DNA of 64,000 nt from Chryseobacterium aquifrigidense (GCF_006716485.1 NZ_VFPD01000003.1:1-64000); one strand, 5' to 3'; counted from the first letter of the stretch, positions 17,844 to 27,012 are shown. A program made the numbers and translations. Notes: a model not told the origin generated them from the letters alone.

Positions 17844-19331
17844 ATGATATACGGAGTAGATGTTTTTACTTTCCATGATGTTCTGGAAATATGTAAAAAA
17901 CCTAATAAAGCCAAGCTAAACAAAGCAGCAAAAGAACAAATTTTAAAATCTCAGAAAAACGTACAGAAAATAGTAGAATCAGACAGATGTGTATATGGAA
18001 TCAATACAGGATTCGGGCCATTATGCGATACTAAAATTTCAGCGGACGAAACAGCTCAGTTACAATATAATCTGATCATTTCTCACGCCGTAGGAGTAGG
18101 AAAGCCTATTGATAAGGAGCTTTCCAAGATTATGATCATTGCCAAAGTGCATGCTCTTTCGAAAGGATTTTCAGGAGTTTCCCTGGAAGTTATTGAAAGA
18201 ATGATTCTGATGCTTGAAAAAGATATCATTCCGGTGGTTCCTGAACAAGGATCTGTAGGAGCTTCAGGAGATCTTGCTCCGTTAGCGCATCTTGTATTGC
18301 CCTTACTTGGTTTAGGACAGGTTTGGGAAGGAGATCAGGTATCTGATACCATGGAAGTTTTGAAAAAGCATGACCTTGAACCCCTGGCTCTAGGCCCAAA
18401 AGAAGGATTAGGCTTGATCAACGGTACGCAGTTTATCCTTGCTCATGCCATCAAAGGACTTGAGAAATTTGAATACTTATTAGATCTTGCAGATATGACA
18501 GCTGCTATGAGTATTGAAGCTTACAGAGGTTCTGAAAGCCCTTTCAAAAAAGAGCTTCATGAGATCAGACCTTTTGAAGGCAGTAAAAAAGTAGCTGCAA
18601 GAATGGTTAAATTCCTGAAAGGATCACAAAATATGAAAGCTCACGAAGACTGTGAGAGAGTTCAGGATCCTTATTCCATGAGATGTGTACCACAGGTTCA
18701 TGGAGCCAGCAGAAATGCCTTTGAGCACCTTAAAGGAATGGCAGAAACAGAATTGAACTCCGTTACCGATAATCCGATCGTACTAAGTGCTGAAGAATCT
18801 ATTTCAGGTGGAAACTTCCACGGACAGCTGATGGCGTTGCCTTTGGATTATGCTACATTAGCAGCAGCAGAATTGGGGAATATTTCGGACAGAAGAAGTT
18901 ATTTATTATTGGAAGGAAAATACGGACTTCCAAGATTATTAACGGAAAGCTCAGGGTTAAATTCCGGGTTTATGATTCCTCAGTATACTTCAGCAGCTTT
19001 GGTTACAGAGAATAAAACATTATGTTTCCCGGCATCAGCAGACTCTATTCCAACAAGTTTAGGTCAGGAAGATCATGTTTCTATGGGAAGTATTTCAGGA
19101 AGAAAATTCAATCAGGTTCTTGGAAATCTTGTCAATATTCTATCTGTTGAGTTGATGTTTGCAGCTCAGGGACTTGAGTTCAGAAGACCTGCGAAATGCT
19201 CTAAAGTAATTGAAGAAAACTTTGCGATTCTTCGTTCTAAAGTTGCCAAGCTGGAAGATGACAGGCTGATCGGTAAAGATATGCTGGCAATTGCTGAGTT
19301 AATTAACGAAAGAAAATTTATTGTCAACTAA
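17844..19331 (+). CDS. hutH: histidine ammonia-lyase
   Basis: A 495-aa enzyme that removes ammonia from histidine to give urocanate, the first step of histidine breakdown, in the cytoplasm. The cofactor-forming Ala-Ser-Gly triad is at residues 140-142 in GSVGASGDLAPLAHL. Other conserved parts are YGINTGFG near residue 52, NGTQF near 193 and the C-terminal SADSIPTSLGQEDHVSMG. Related aromatic lyases and mutases share the fold; the overall pattern favours HutH. No other hut genes are adjacent, so the pathway is not an operon here. A GNRA-like looped terminator follows. Confidence 0.93.
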   Translation: MIYGVDVFTFHDVLEICKKPNKAKLNKAAKEQILKSQKNVQKIVESDRCVYGINTGFGPLCDTKISADETAQLQYNLIISHAVGVGKPIDKELSKIMIIAKVHALSKGFSGVSLEVIERMILMLEKDIIPVVPEQGSVGASGDLAPLAHLVLPLLGLGQVWEGDQVSDTMEVLKKHDLEPLALGPKEGLGLINGTQFILAHAIKGLEKFEYLLDLADMTAAMSIEAYRGSESPFKKELHEIRPFEGSKKVAARMVKFLKGSQNMKAHEDCERVQDPYSMRCVPQVHGASRNAFEHLKGMAETELNSVTDNPIVLSAEESISGGNFHGQLMALPLDYATLAAAELGNISDRRSYLLLEGKYGLPRLLTESSGLNSGFMIPQYTSAALVTENKTLCFPASADSIPTSLGQEDHVSMGSISGRKFNQVLGNLVNILSVELMFAAQGLEFRRPAKCSKVIEENFAILRSKVAKLEDDRLIGKDMLAIAELINERKFIVN

Positions 19332-19344
19332 TATAAGATAAAAT

Positions 19345-19371
19345 AAAGGCTTCCGAAAGGGAGCTTTTGTG
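19345..19371 (+). terminator. hutH terminator
   Basis: AAAGGCTTCC (19345-19354) pairs with GGGAGCTTTT (19359-19368) using two G-U pairs, with a GAAA tetraloop. It begins 13 bases after the stop codon. Confidence 0.75.
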
Positions 19372-19394
19372 TTTTCTAATTAATGGCTGGGTTT

Positions 19395-19427
19395 AAACCT
19401 TATAGGTTTCAAAAACCTATAAGGTTT
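19395..19427. repeat. AAACCT palindromic repeat, copy 1
   Basis: Perfect 15-bp arms, AAACCTTATAGGTTT and AAACCTATAAGGTTT, with a 3-base loop. Each arm is itself near-palindromic. A second member of the same design is at 61184-61216. Confidence 0.85.
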
Positions 19428-19461
19428 GATTCTACCCACATTAATCTTTAAACCAAACAAA

Positions 19462-19908
19462 ATGTATATACTCAGAACAGATTCCACCCATAAAGATTTT
19501 CAAACACTGGTAAAATCCCTTGATGCTACTTTAGCCGAGCATAACGGCGAAAATGATGATTTTTTTGCTCAGTTCAATACAATTGATAGCATCAAAAATT
19601 GTGTCGTAGCTTATATAGATGATATTCCTGTTGCGTGTGGAGCATTCAAGCCCTTTTCAGAAGATACGGTAGAAATAAAAAGAATGTTTACCCATCCGGA
19701 ATTCAGAAAGAAGGGACTAGGTTCCACCATTGTAAAAGAACTTGAAAGCTGGGCTGCAGAATTGAACTTTACAAAAGCCGTATTGGAAACTTCCCGGGAT
19801 TTGAAAGGCGCCATCTCAGTGTATGAAAAAAGTGGTTTTTACAAAATACCGAATTATGGGCAATACGTTGGAATAGAGCAAAGTGTCTGCTACGGGAAAG
19901 TATTATAA
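19462..19908 (+). CDS. GNAT-family N-acetyltransferase
   Basis: A 148-aa cytoplasmic acetyltransferase. Beta4 and motif A are visible as EIKRMFTHPEFRKKGLGSTIVKELE (the acetyl-CoA-binding RKKGLG near residue 86), followed by AVLETSRDLKGAISVYEKSGF, the usual C-terminal part. The frame is open from 19426, but that would place the start inside the palindrome just upstream, so the ATG at 19462 (MYILRTDS) is preferred. Substrate unknown. It stands alone between the palindrome and the S8 protease. Confidence 0.85.
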   Translation: MYILRTDSTHKDFQTLVKSLDATLAEHNGENDDFFAQFNTIDSIKNCVVAYIDDIPVACGAFKPFSEDTVEIKRMFTHPEFRKKGLGSTIVKELESWAAELNFTKAVLETSRDLKGAISVYEKSGFYKIPNYGQYVGIEQSVCYGKVL

Positions 19909-19999
19909 TTTAATATTCGTGTAATGCTAAATTCATTTTTTTTCAATTTTTAATTCCTGTTAAAGTGTTATATTGTGGCTCCAACCAAAATTATAACAT

Positions 20000-21481
20000 A
20001 TGAAAAAAACTGTATTCCTACTGGCAATATTTTTTGCCTTAAACTCGTGTTCCAGAGAAGAACTTCAGAACGAAAATGTAAAAACTGAAATGTCCCAGAA
20101 AGATCCGCTGACTGCAAAACAGATCAACGAAAGGATCAATCAGGCAATTAAAACGGACGGTACTTTTAATTGGAAGAATGAATCCGACCATTTCGTTTGG
20201 AGTGCTATTTTCCGCGGAAATAAAATGGTATCTATCGGTTTTGGAGCTTCTAAAGATGATTTCGACAGAAGTAAATCTCCAAACAGCAATGATATCGAAA
20301 AAGAAGTTCTTTCTGTGATCAAAAAATATGAAGGAAAAGACGAAAGAAATTTCCTCCTTCTTTCAGATCAGTATCTTAATCAGATGGATGTTGTCATTGA
20401 AAATGAGGAAACTGTTTCCGCACTTCGCCAAATGAAAAATATCCGATATGTAGAACCTGCAGATTATCATTATTTTGAATTTGAAGCTCAATATAATGCA
20501 GCTGCAAAATCTTCAGGAAGTGGTTCGTCAGGATGTGGATTTTCATCATCTGTATTAAGTACTGCAGATTATACTTCAACGACACCAAGTGCAAAAATAC
20601 CGTGGGCTTTCACTAAACACAGCATTCCTGAAGCCTGGAGCTACAGTACCGGAGCAGGCGTAACTATTGGCCTTATTGATACAGGTGTTTCACCTGAACA
20701 GACTTTGTTGGGAGGAAGCTTTAATAATGGTGCTTCTTCAGGCAGAACAATCAGTAAATATGGAGTATATAATTCTGACGGATCAGGAGATCAGTGCGGA
20801 CACGGAACAAAAATGGCTTCCGTAATGGCGGCTCCGAGAAATAATGCAGGATTACCTGTAGGAGTAGCTTATAATGCCAATCTGATCGCCTACAGAGCTG
20901 CAGAAAATGTTGTTCTTGAAACTTCCAGCGAACAGACTGCTGTAAAAACGGCTTTCACAGAATTGGGTAACAATACCAATGTGAAGATCATTTCTATGTC
21001 GATGGGGCATATTTTCTCTGTCGGGAAAATTGAAGACGGTGTGAAATACGCTTATTCTAAAGGAAAACTGATCTTCTGTGCCGGTGGTACTTCTACCAGT
21101 TTCACTAGTTTTGTCGGAGTAATTTTCCCTGCATCCATGCCGGAAACTCAGGCGATAACAGGAGTGAAAGAAAATACTTCCAATCAGAAATGTGATGTGT
21201 GCCACTCGGGAAGTCAGATTGATTTTACCTTCCAGATGGAGAGACCTTCAGGAAATACTGTTCCTGTATTGAGCTATTACAACGGACAGGCAGATTATGT
21301 GGGAGGTTCTTCAGTAGCTACAGCAGCTACAGCAGGAATTGCAGCGTTGGTTTGGGCTAAAAATCCATCATGGACGAGAGATCAGGTTCTCAATAAAATG
21401 AGACAGGCAGCTACTTACTATCCAAACGTAAATTCAAGCTATGGCTACGGAAACATCAATGTTCTGAAAGCGGTACAATAA
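20000..21481 (+). CDS. subtilisin-like (S8) serine protease lipoprotein
   Basis: A 493-aa envelope protease. The N-terminus is a lipoprotein signal (ALNSC, Cys at about 17). Residues 30-160 look like an inhibitory propeptide region, and the S8 domain follows. The catalytic Asp is at 230 (GLIDTGV), His at 268 (CGHGTKMASVMAA) and Ser at 438 (GGSSVATAATAG). Two departures stand out: the oxyanion-hole segment reads FCAGGTST, so the usual Asn of AAGN is Gly at about residue 363, and the usual Pro of GTSMAxP is Ala. Cysteines in CDVCHSG may pair. No T9SS tail is visible. The family call is firm; full activity is not certain. Confidence 0.88.
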   Translation: MKKTVFLLAIFFALNSCSREELQNENVKTEMSQKDPLTAKQINERINQAIKTDGTFNWKNESDHFVWSAIFRGNKMVSIGFGASKDDFDRSKSPNSNDIEKEVLSVIKKYEGKDERNFLLLSDQYLNQMDVVIENEETVSALRQMKNIRYVEPADYHYFEFEAQYNAAAKSSGSGSSGCGFSSSVLSTADYTSTTPSAKIPWAFTKHSIPEAWSYSTGAGVTIGLIDTGVSPEQTLLGGSFNNGASSGRTISKYGVYNSDGSGDQCGHGTKMASVMAAPRNNAGLPVGVAYNANLIAYRAAENVVLETSSEQTAVKTAFTELGNNTNVKIISMSMGHIFSVGKIEDGVKYAYSKGKLIFCAGGTSTSFTSFVGVIFPASMPETQAITGVKENTSNQKCDVCHSGSQIDFTFQMERPSGNTVPVLSYYNGQADYVGGSSVATAATAGIAALVWAKNPSWTRDQVLNKMRQAATYYPNVNSSYGYGNINVLKAVQ

Positions 21482-21504
21482 ACAATATCCTTACAAATAA
21501 AAAG

Positions 21505-21539
21505 AAAAGGAAATATCTCGGCTGAGGTATTTCCTTTTT
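21505..21539. terminator. terminator between convergent genes
   Basis: AAAAGGAAATATCTC (21505-21519) / GAGGTATTTCCTTTT, about 14 bp with a wobble pair and a 4-base loop, with T-runs on the plus strand and A-runs upstream. It can serve the protease and the convergent gene. Confidence 0.85.
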
Positions 21540-21562
21540 AATATAATAATCGGTTCCTGAGA

Positions 21563-22726
21563 TTAATCTCCTAATTGATAATCAAGAGGGAGCATATTTT
21601 CAATTTTATTTTTTGAGAAATCGCCTTCATTAATGAGTTGATCAGGCATTGTAATATTACCTTCCTTTGAAACTTCGAATGATTCTCCATCAGAATGCAG
21701 AAATGATGATAATATACTTCTGTCTGTTCTTTTTACAAATTCTTTTCCTTTAAGTTCATAATAAAACTTAGGATAGTTGACCTGCAGGATATCTTTAAAT
21801 TCAAGAAACACATGCCCTTCCGGTCTTTTAACATAATCCGAATCAGGGATTTTAGTTTTTACAATAGCCAGCATGTATGGGCTCTGAGTATTTTTTCTAC
21901 GGGCAATTTCTCTGATATTTTCAGGAATCGTATGTAAATCAGGTTGGGTGACGAGGTCCAGATAATTTTTTAAAATATTTAATTCTTCCTCTGTGGGATA
22001 CTTTGGGTTAGGAACTCTTACTACCTGATTCACTATAAAACCTGCCTCAGCAATTTTATTCTCATAGATACTTCTGAAAAAATGAAGCTGACTGCCTTCG
22101 TAGGCATTCATCCGGTTTAATTTCACCTTATCCGTATTTTTTGTTTCTTTAAAAAAACTGGTTCCGGAATAATTAACCATTTTAGAATTGAAATCCGAAG
22201 AAAAGGCGATCAGATTATAATTGATTTCATAGCCCAGATTTTTATTTTCAATAATGAGTGTATTGGGGGCTTTTACTTTCAGAATCTTATTCTTTTTGTC
22301 GTAGGAAAACTTTAAAGATCTTTGATTTTTGATTTTCACATCATCACGATGATTACCTATAAATGTGTCCAGAAAATAATTGATATAGTTCTGATAAGCT
22401 TCGGAAGTGTAAGGAACGAGTCTTATTTCTTCGATAGCATTGGTTTTGGTCAATACCACTTTTAAAGTCTTGTTGATGATATCCGGTAATCCGATGGTAA
22501 TGGTTTCATAATCTTCCTTTTGAAAAACAAGATTTCCGTATTTCTGAGCAGAAACATGTAATGTGAAACTTCCGTCTTCTTCCGAAACGGCCCCTGTTTT
22601 CGTACCGTCAAGATAAATGTTAACACCAGAGATCCTGTGGCCGGTATCATCCACCACAGTTCCTTTTACCATTTGTGCGGAAAAAAGGGAAGTGGTGAGT
22701 AAAAAAAATAGTAATACTGTTTTCAT
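21563..22726 (-). CDS. secreted protein with carboxypeptidase-like regulatory domain
   Basis: A 387-aa exported protein. A signal peptide ends near residue 18 (TSLFSAQ). A CarboxypepD_reg-like beta-sandwich (about 20-105) follows, visible as VKGTVVDDTGHRISGVNIYLDGTKTGAVSEEDGSFTL, here split over the usual strands. The remaining 280 residues have no recognised domain but resemble the periplasmic or outer-membrane proteins that share this N-domain in Bacteroidota. The open frame extends 12 codons upstream, but the internal Met gives a clean signal peptide, so the start is placed there. Likely follows ygiD in one transcript (45-base gap). Confidence 0.8.
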   Translation of the reverse strand: MKTVLLFFLLTTSLFSAQMVKGTVVDDTGHRISGVNIYLDGTKTGAVSEEDGSFTLHVSAQKYGNLVFQKEDYETITIGLPDIINKTLKVVLTKTNAIEEIRLVPYTSEAYQNYINYFLDTFIGNHRDDVKIKNQRSLKFSYDKKNKILKVKAPNTLIIENKNLGYEINYNLIAFSSDFNSKMVNYSGTSFFKETKNTDKVKLNRMNAYEGSQLHFFRSIYENKIAEAGFIVNQVVRVPNPKYPTEEELNILKNYLDLVTQPDLHTIPENIREIARRKNTQSPYMLAIVKTKIPDSDYVKRPEGHVFLEFKDILQVNYPKFYYELKGKEFVKRTDRSILSSFLHSDGESFEVSKEGNITMPDQLINEGDFSKNKIENMLPLDYQLGD

Positions 22727-22771
22727 GGTAAACAATATTACTAAACTTTTAGTGATAAACAAAAGAAGAAT

Positions 22772-23599
22772 TTATCCGATTCTTACACTTGTCATACTCA
22801 ATGATCCTCCAATAAGATCGTCATTAAATAAACTAAGCTCTTCGGACTGATCTTTTAACCCCAAAGTATACAATAAAGGGAGATAATGATCAGGAGTAGG
22901 AACAGCATACTGTAAGAACGTTCCCTGCTTTTGGTAATCAATAATATTCTGAAAATTACCATCAAGTAGCCAATTGTTTGTTTTTTCACGGGCTTCCACT
23001 GCCCAATCCCATCCGGCTCCCACCGTATTTATATTTTTCCAGTCAATAAGACGGAGGTTATGAACAATATTTCCACTTCCGATAATAAGAATACCTTTTT
23101 CACGAAGTTTGTTCAGTCTTTTGGCAAGATCATAATGATACTGCGGAGGTTTTGTATGATCAATACTCAGCTGTATCACAGGAATATCAGCATCGGGATA
23201 CATATGTTTGATAACTGACCATGCACCATGATCAAGTCCCCAGCTGTGATCTTCTTCCACCTCTACAGGAAGAAGTAATTCTGCGGTTTCTCTGGCCAGT
23301 TCGGGACTTCCCGGAGCAGGATACTGCACATCAAATAGGGCTTTTGGAAAACCATAAAAATCATGAATGGTTTTCGGCATATCCATCGCAGTTACAAAAG
23401 TTCCGTCTGTATACCAGTGGGCAGAAATACAAAGAATTGCATTAGGTTTGGGAATTTCTAAAGCTGCTTTCCGGAAACCCTGTACAAACTGATTCTCTTC
23501 AATGGCATTCATTGGTGAACCGTGCCCGAGAAATAAAACAGGCATTCTCTGTGTACTTTTAAAACCGTCACTTATATTTTGGAGATCGTTGAGGTTCAT
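22772..23599 (-). CDS. ygiD: 4,5-DOPA-extradiol-dioxygenase-like protein
   Basis: A 275-aa protein of the LigB superfamily, class III extradiol dioxygenases. Likely metal ligands lie in GHGSPM (near residue 27), SAHWYTDG (near 60) and WGLDHGAWSV (near 122); a further His-containing segment IIGSGNIVHNLR is near 180. E. coli YgiD and plant DODA open the ring of L-DOPA between C4 and C5. The physiological substrate in flavobacteria is not known. Length and motif order fit the family well. Confidence 0.88.
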   Translation of the reverse strand: MNLNDLQNISDGFKSTQRMPVLFLGHGSPMNAIEENQFVQGFRKAALEIPKPNAILCISAHWYTDGTFVTAMDMPKTIHDFYGFPKALFDVQYPAPGSPELARETAELLLPVEVEEDHSWGLDHGAWSVIKHMYPDADIPVIQLSIDHTKPPQYHYDLAKRLNKLREKGILIIGSGNIVHNLRLIDWKNINTVGAGWDWAVEAREKTNNWLLDGNFQNIIDYQKQGTFLQYAVPTPDHYLPLLYTLGLKDQSEELSLFNDDLIGGSLSMTSVRIG

Positions 23600-23612
23600 A
23601 AATATTGAAGAT

Positions 23613-23662
23613 TATAAAAAAATAAAAGGTTCAAGGCTTTTAGAAAAATCCCTGAACCTTTT
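23613..23662 (-). terminator. terminator for the YceI-like gene
   Basis: AAAAGGTTCA (23624-23633) pairs with TGAACCTTTT (23653-23662); reading the minus strand it is followed by a T-run (complement of 23615-23623). It sits 18 bases beyond the stop codon. Confidence 0.8.
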
Positions 23663-23679
23663 AAAATATGTGTTATTGA

Positions 23680-24192
23680 CTATGCTTGTTTTACAAACTG
23701 TAATTCACCAGCTACTTTTACATCATCACTTACCATTACACCTCCTGCTTCAAGAGCCGCATTCCAGTTTAATCCAAAGTCTTTTCTGCTGATTTTTCCC
23801 TCAAAAGAGAAACCTGCTTTTGTATTTCCCCATGGGTCTACGTTAATTCCTCCGAAGTCTACATCAAGATTAACAGGTTTTGTAATTCCGTTGATGGTAA
23901 GGTTTCCAACGATAGAATTATTTAACGCCTGAGATTCAAAAGTGATGGTAGGATGTACTTCAGCATTGAAGAACTCTGCAGATTTTAAGTGATTGTCTCT
24001 GTCTGTATTGTTTGTGAATACAGAATCCGTCTGGATGGTAGCAGTCGTTTTAGCGTTTGCAAAGAATTCGTCCTCAGAGTCAATTTCAGCAGTGAAAGTT
24101 CTGAAGCTTCCTTTTACGTTAGAGATCATCATGTGTTTTACTTTAAAAGTAATTTCACTATGCGTAGGGTCTAAAATCCATTTTGTTGCCAT
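23680..24192 (-). CDS. YceI-family lipid-binding protein
   Basis: A 170-aa lipocalin-like protein of the YceI family, whose members bind polyisoprenoids or other amphiphiles. Typical strands are WILDPTHSEITFKVKHMMISNVKGSF at the N-terminus, FESQALNNSIVGNLTINGITKPVNLDVDF in the middle and GFSFEGKISRKDFGLNWN near the end. There is no signal peptide, so this copy is cytoplasmic, unlike E. coli YceI. Ligand unknown. It has its own promoter and terminator. Confidence 0.9.
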   Translation of the reverse strand: MATKWILDPTHSEITFKVKHMMISNVKGSFRTFTAEIDSEDEFFANAKTTATIQTDSVFTNNTDRDNHLKSAEFFNAEVHPTITFESQALNNSIVGNLTINGITKPVNLDVDFGGINVDPWGNTKAGFSFEGKISRKDFGLNWNAALEAGGVMVSDDVKVAGELQFVKQA

Positions 24193-24226
24193 TGTATTTC
24201 GTATTTTTTGTTTGTTATTAATGATG

Positions 24227-24253
24227 CAAATTTAGGACAGCGTACCTATACAA
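24227..24253 (-). promoter_or_regulatory. promoter of the YceI-like gene
   Basis: On the minus strand, TTG (24253-24251), 16 bases, then TAAATTTG (24234-24227). The start codon is 34 bases past the -7 box. The spacing is one base short of the usual range. Confidence 0.55.
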
Positions 24254-24344
24254 GTCATTGATATAGGATAAGAAATGAGTTTTTAACATTAATCATCACT
24301 TTTGCAAGTGAATGGTTAATTTATTTCAATATCAAATTGACAGG

Positions 24345-24373
24345 CGTAGCGGATTGACCATTGACCATTCACC
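24345..24373. repeat. ATTGACC heptamer repeat
   Basis: CGTAGCGG followed by ATTGACC, ATTGACC, ATTCACC, in 7-bp steps. The same string, CGCAGCGA then ATTGACC, ATTCACC, ATTGACT, occurs at 43637-43665. Apart from this and the two flanking promoters, nothing else was seen in the 320-base gap between the YceI-like and S9 peptidase genes. Confidence 0.7.
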
Positions 24374-24484
24374 TATCCCATTAAAAATTCTACTATTAAG
24401 TTAAGGAATAATTCCTTTGAATGCATGAATTCCATTTTATGAATGTTTTAATTTAACATTTCTTAACGAATGGTTTTTATTTCT

Positions 24485-24492
24485 TATTTTTG
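24485..24492 (+). promoter_or_regulatory. -7 box that decides the S9 peptidase start
   Basis: TATTTTTG matches TAnnTTTG. Transcription would begin near 24499, inside the longest open frame, so translation must start at the next ATG (24512). No clear -33 box was found. Confidence 0.5.
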
Positions 24493-24511
24493 GAGGATTC
24501 AATTTTATACA

Positions 24512-26650
24512 ATGAAATTACATAAATTTTCTTTATTGATGCTGGTTTTAGGCAGTTCAGCATTTGCCCAGACCCAGAAGTTTACCATGGCGGAGGCTGT
24601 AAATGGAATGAGAACCAACCTTGCTGTGAAAAATATCTCCCAGTTTTCATGGGCTGCAGATGGGAAATCCTATATTCAGGCCGTAAAAGGCGGTTATCTG
24701 ATTACAGATTTGAAGACCAACAAACAGGATACTTTGATCTCGTTGAGCCAACTGAACAGAAATCTTTCCAATGATAAGTTTAAAGCTGTTCCACCCATTA
24801 AATTTACAGGAAATTCCAGTGGGTATTTTACAACAGGTGGTAAAATGTCATGGATTGAAAAATCAGGAAACGATTGGAAAGTAAAAAGTACAGCCACAAT
24901 TGACGAGGATGCTGCAAACGTGAAAATGTTTGGGGACGGTCAGACTTTTGCCTTCACTGCAAAGAATAATTTATTTGTAAACAGAAATGGGAAAACCATT
25001 GCTGTAACCAGCGAAAGCAATGAAAATATCATTAGCGGACAGGCGGTTCACAGAAATGAATTCGGAATTGATACCGGAATTTTCCCGGCACCGAACTCTG
25101 AGAGCGTAGCTTTCTATAAAATGGATCAGAGTATGGTAGCAGATTATCCGATCATCGACTGGTCTGTAACTCCTGCTGTAAACCATAATATCAAATATCC
25201 AATGGCTGGACAGACTTCTCACCAGGTGACATTAGGGGTTTTCAATATTAAAACTCAGTCAACCACTTTCTTAAAAGTGGAAGGTGAAAAAGACCAATAT
25301 CTGACAGCCGTTACCTGGAGCCCCGATTCAAAGTATATCTTTGTAGCTATTCTGAACAGAGGTCAGAATCATATGAAAATGAATCAGTATGACGCTGCGA
25401 CAGGAGAATTGGTAAAAACGTTATTTGAGGAAACAGACAGCAAATATGTGGAGCCACAACACCCGCTTACTTTCTTCCCTAATTCTAATACAGACTTCAT
25501 CTGGCAGAGTCAGAGAACAGGATATAACCACTTGTTCCATTACAGCCTTGAGAAAGGTCTGGTAGCACAAATCACGAAAGGTGACTGGCTGGTAACAGAT
25601 ATTTTAGGATTCAACGAGAAGAAAAAAGAAATCTATTTCACTTCAACAAAAGAAACTCCTTTAGAAAGACATTTGTATAAAATTAACTGGACCAACTTTA
25701 AGATGCAAAGGCTGGACAGTGAAGAAGGAATGCACATCGGAACTTTGAGCAGTGACGGGAATTATCTTTATGATGCATACAGTAATGCCAATTCACCAAG
25801 AGTTGCCAACATTATCAATACAGCCAATTTAAAAACGACCAATATCCTTACTTCTGAGAATCCATTAAAGAATTATCAGAGACCGGAAATAAAAAATGTA
25901 GAATTAAAGGCTGATGACGGAACTCCTTTGTATGGAAAAATCATCCTTCCAACCAATTTTGACCCGAATAAAAAATATCCAACTATTGTTTATCTGTACA
26001 ACGGGCCACATTTACAGCTGATCACCAACAGCTTCCCGGCTTCAGGAAACCTTTGGTACGAATATATGGCTCAAAACGGTTACATCATTTTCACAATGGA
26101 CGGAAGAGGTTCTTCTAACCGTGGAATGAAGTTTGAGCAGGCTGTATTCAGAAATCTGGGAACTACAGAAATGAACGACCAGATGAAAGGAGTAGACTAC
26201 TTAAAATCTCTTCCGTATGTAGATGGAGACAAAATGGGAATCCACGGATGGAGTTTCGGAGGATTTATGACAACAAGCTTTATGCTTCGTAAACCGGATG
26301 TATTCAAAGTAGGAGTAGCAGGAGGACCAGTGATCGACTGGAGTATGTACGAGATTATGTACGGAGAAAGATATATGGACACGCCACAGGAAAATCCACA
26401 GGGATATGCAGCTGCTAATCTTTTGGATAAAGTTCAGAACCTGAAAGGAAAATTACTGATGATCCACGGAGCGCAGGATGATGTAGTAGTATGGCAGCAT
26501 TCTATTAAATTCATCAAATCTGCTGTGGATAACGGAGTTCAGCTGGATTACTTTACGTATCCGGGACATCCGCATAACGTGATCGGGAAAGACAGGGTTC
26601 ACCTGATGCAGAAGATTACAGATTATTTTGATTTATATCTGAAGAAATAA
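24512..26650 (+). CDS. S9 (DPP-IV type) serine peptidase
   Basis: A 712-aa exported prolyl-oligopeptidase-family enzyme expected to release N-terminal dipeptides in the periplasm. The signal peptide is MKLHKFSLLMLVLGSSAFAQ. Residues to about 470 form the DPPIV N-terminal beta-propeller; the alpha/beta-hydrolase domain follows. The catalytic residues are Ser581 (GWSFGGF), Asp656 (GAQDDVV) and His688 (PGHPHNV). The propeller contains RNEFGIDTG, close to the Glu-bearing loop of the family. The frame is open 14 codons further upstream, but a -7 box there rules out the earlier start. It has its own terminator. Confidence 0.93.
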   Translation: MKLHKFSLLMLVLGSSAFAQTQKFTMAEAVNGMRTNLAVKNISQFSWAADGKSYIQAVKGGYLITDLKTNKQDTLISLSQLNRNLSNDKFKAVPPIKFTGNSSGYFTTGGKMSWIEKSGNDWKVKSTATIDEDAANVKMFGDGQTFAFTAKNNLFVNRNGKTIAVTSESNENIISGQAVHRNEFGIDTGIFPAPNSESVAFYKMDQSMVADYPIIDWSVTPAVNHNIKYPMAGQTSHQVTLGVFNIKTQSTTFLKVEGEKDQYLTAVTWSPDSKYIFVAILNRGQNHMKMNQYDAATGELVKTLFEETDSKYVEPQHPLTFFPNSNTDFIWQSQRTGYNHLFHYSLEKGLVAQITKGDWLVTDILGFNEKKKEIYFTSTKETPLERHLYKINWTNFKMQRLDSEEGMHIGTLSSDGNYLYDAYSNANSPRVANIINTANLKTTNILTSENPLKNYQRPEIKNVELKADDGTPLYGKIILPTNFDPNKKYPTIVYLYNGPHLQLITNSFPASGNLWYEYMAQNGYIIFTMDGRGSSNRGMKFEQAVFRNLGTTEMNDQMKGVDYLKSLPYVDGDKMGIHGWSFGGFMTTSFMLRKPDVFKVGVAGGPVIDWSMYEIMYGERYMDTPQENPQGYAAANLLDKVQNLKGKLLMIHGAQDDVVVWQHSIKFIKSAVDNGVQLDYFTYPGHPHNVIGKDRVHLMQKITDYFDLYLKK

Positions 26651-26655
26651 TAAAG

Positions 26656-26690
26656 AAATCCAGCCTAAAACCAGGCTGGATTTTTTGTTT
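26656..26690 (+). terminator. S9 peptidase terminator
   Basis: AAATCCAGCCT (26656-26666) pairs with AGGCTGGATTT (26673-26683), followed by a run of T. Confidence 0.9.
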
Positions 26691-26704
26691 TTGCTAATCT
26701 TTTT

Positions 26705-26881
26705 GGAAAACGCAAAGGCGCAGGATTATTAAATGGATTATGTTGTAAGGCGCAAAGATTTTATCTGAGATAAAATTGTTCAACTCTAATACTATTTGCA
26801 CAAATCTTTGCTGAAAATCTTCGATTTTCTTGCGCCTTAAACAGATGAAGATAAAGATCCTTTTGCGCCTTTGCGCTTTCC
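26705..26881. repeat. long imperfect inverted repeat
   Basis: The outer arms GGAAAACGCAAAGGCGCAGGA (26705-26725, 21 bases, shown as its two halves GGAAAACGCAA and AGGCGCAGGA) and TCCTTTTGCGCC/TTTGCGCTTTCC (26858-26881) are complementary with a small indel. Inner arms are AAGGCGCAAAGATTTT (26747-26762), with AAATCTTTGC (26802-26811) and TTGCGCCTT (26830-26838). The design is like a miniature mobile element or a very long hairpin, and no target-site duplication is obvious. Frames inside are not believable genes. The rest of this 390-base gap holds only the flanking terminator and the promoter of the next gene. Confidence 0.8.
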
Positions 26882-27012
26882 AACAAAAGTACAATTTGCT
26901 TTGCTCGCAATGACACTCTCGTGTTATTAGTGATACATTAGTGTTATTTGTGTTTTAAAAAAGTAACTTTTCGATCTTAACAAACATCAATGTTTTTGAT
27001 TTTCCATAGTGG

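Noticed and set aside
26694-26894. 66-codon frame on the minus strand
   Set aside because: It lies wholly within the long inverted repeat and its sequence follows from the repeat arms.
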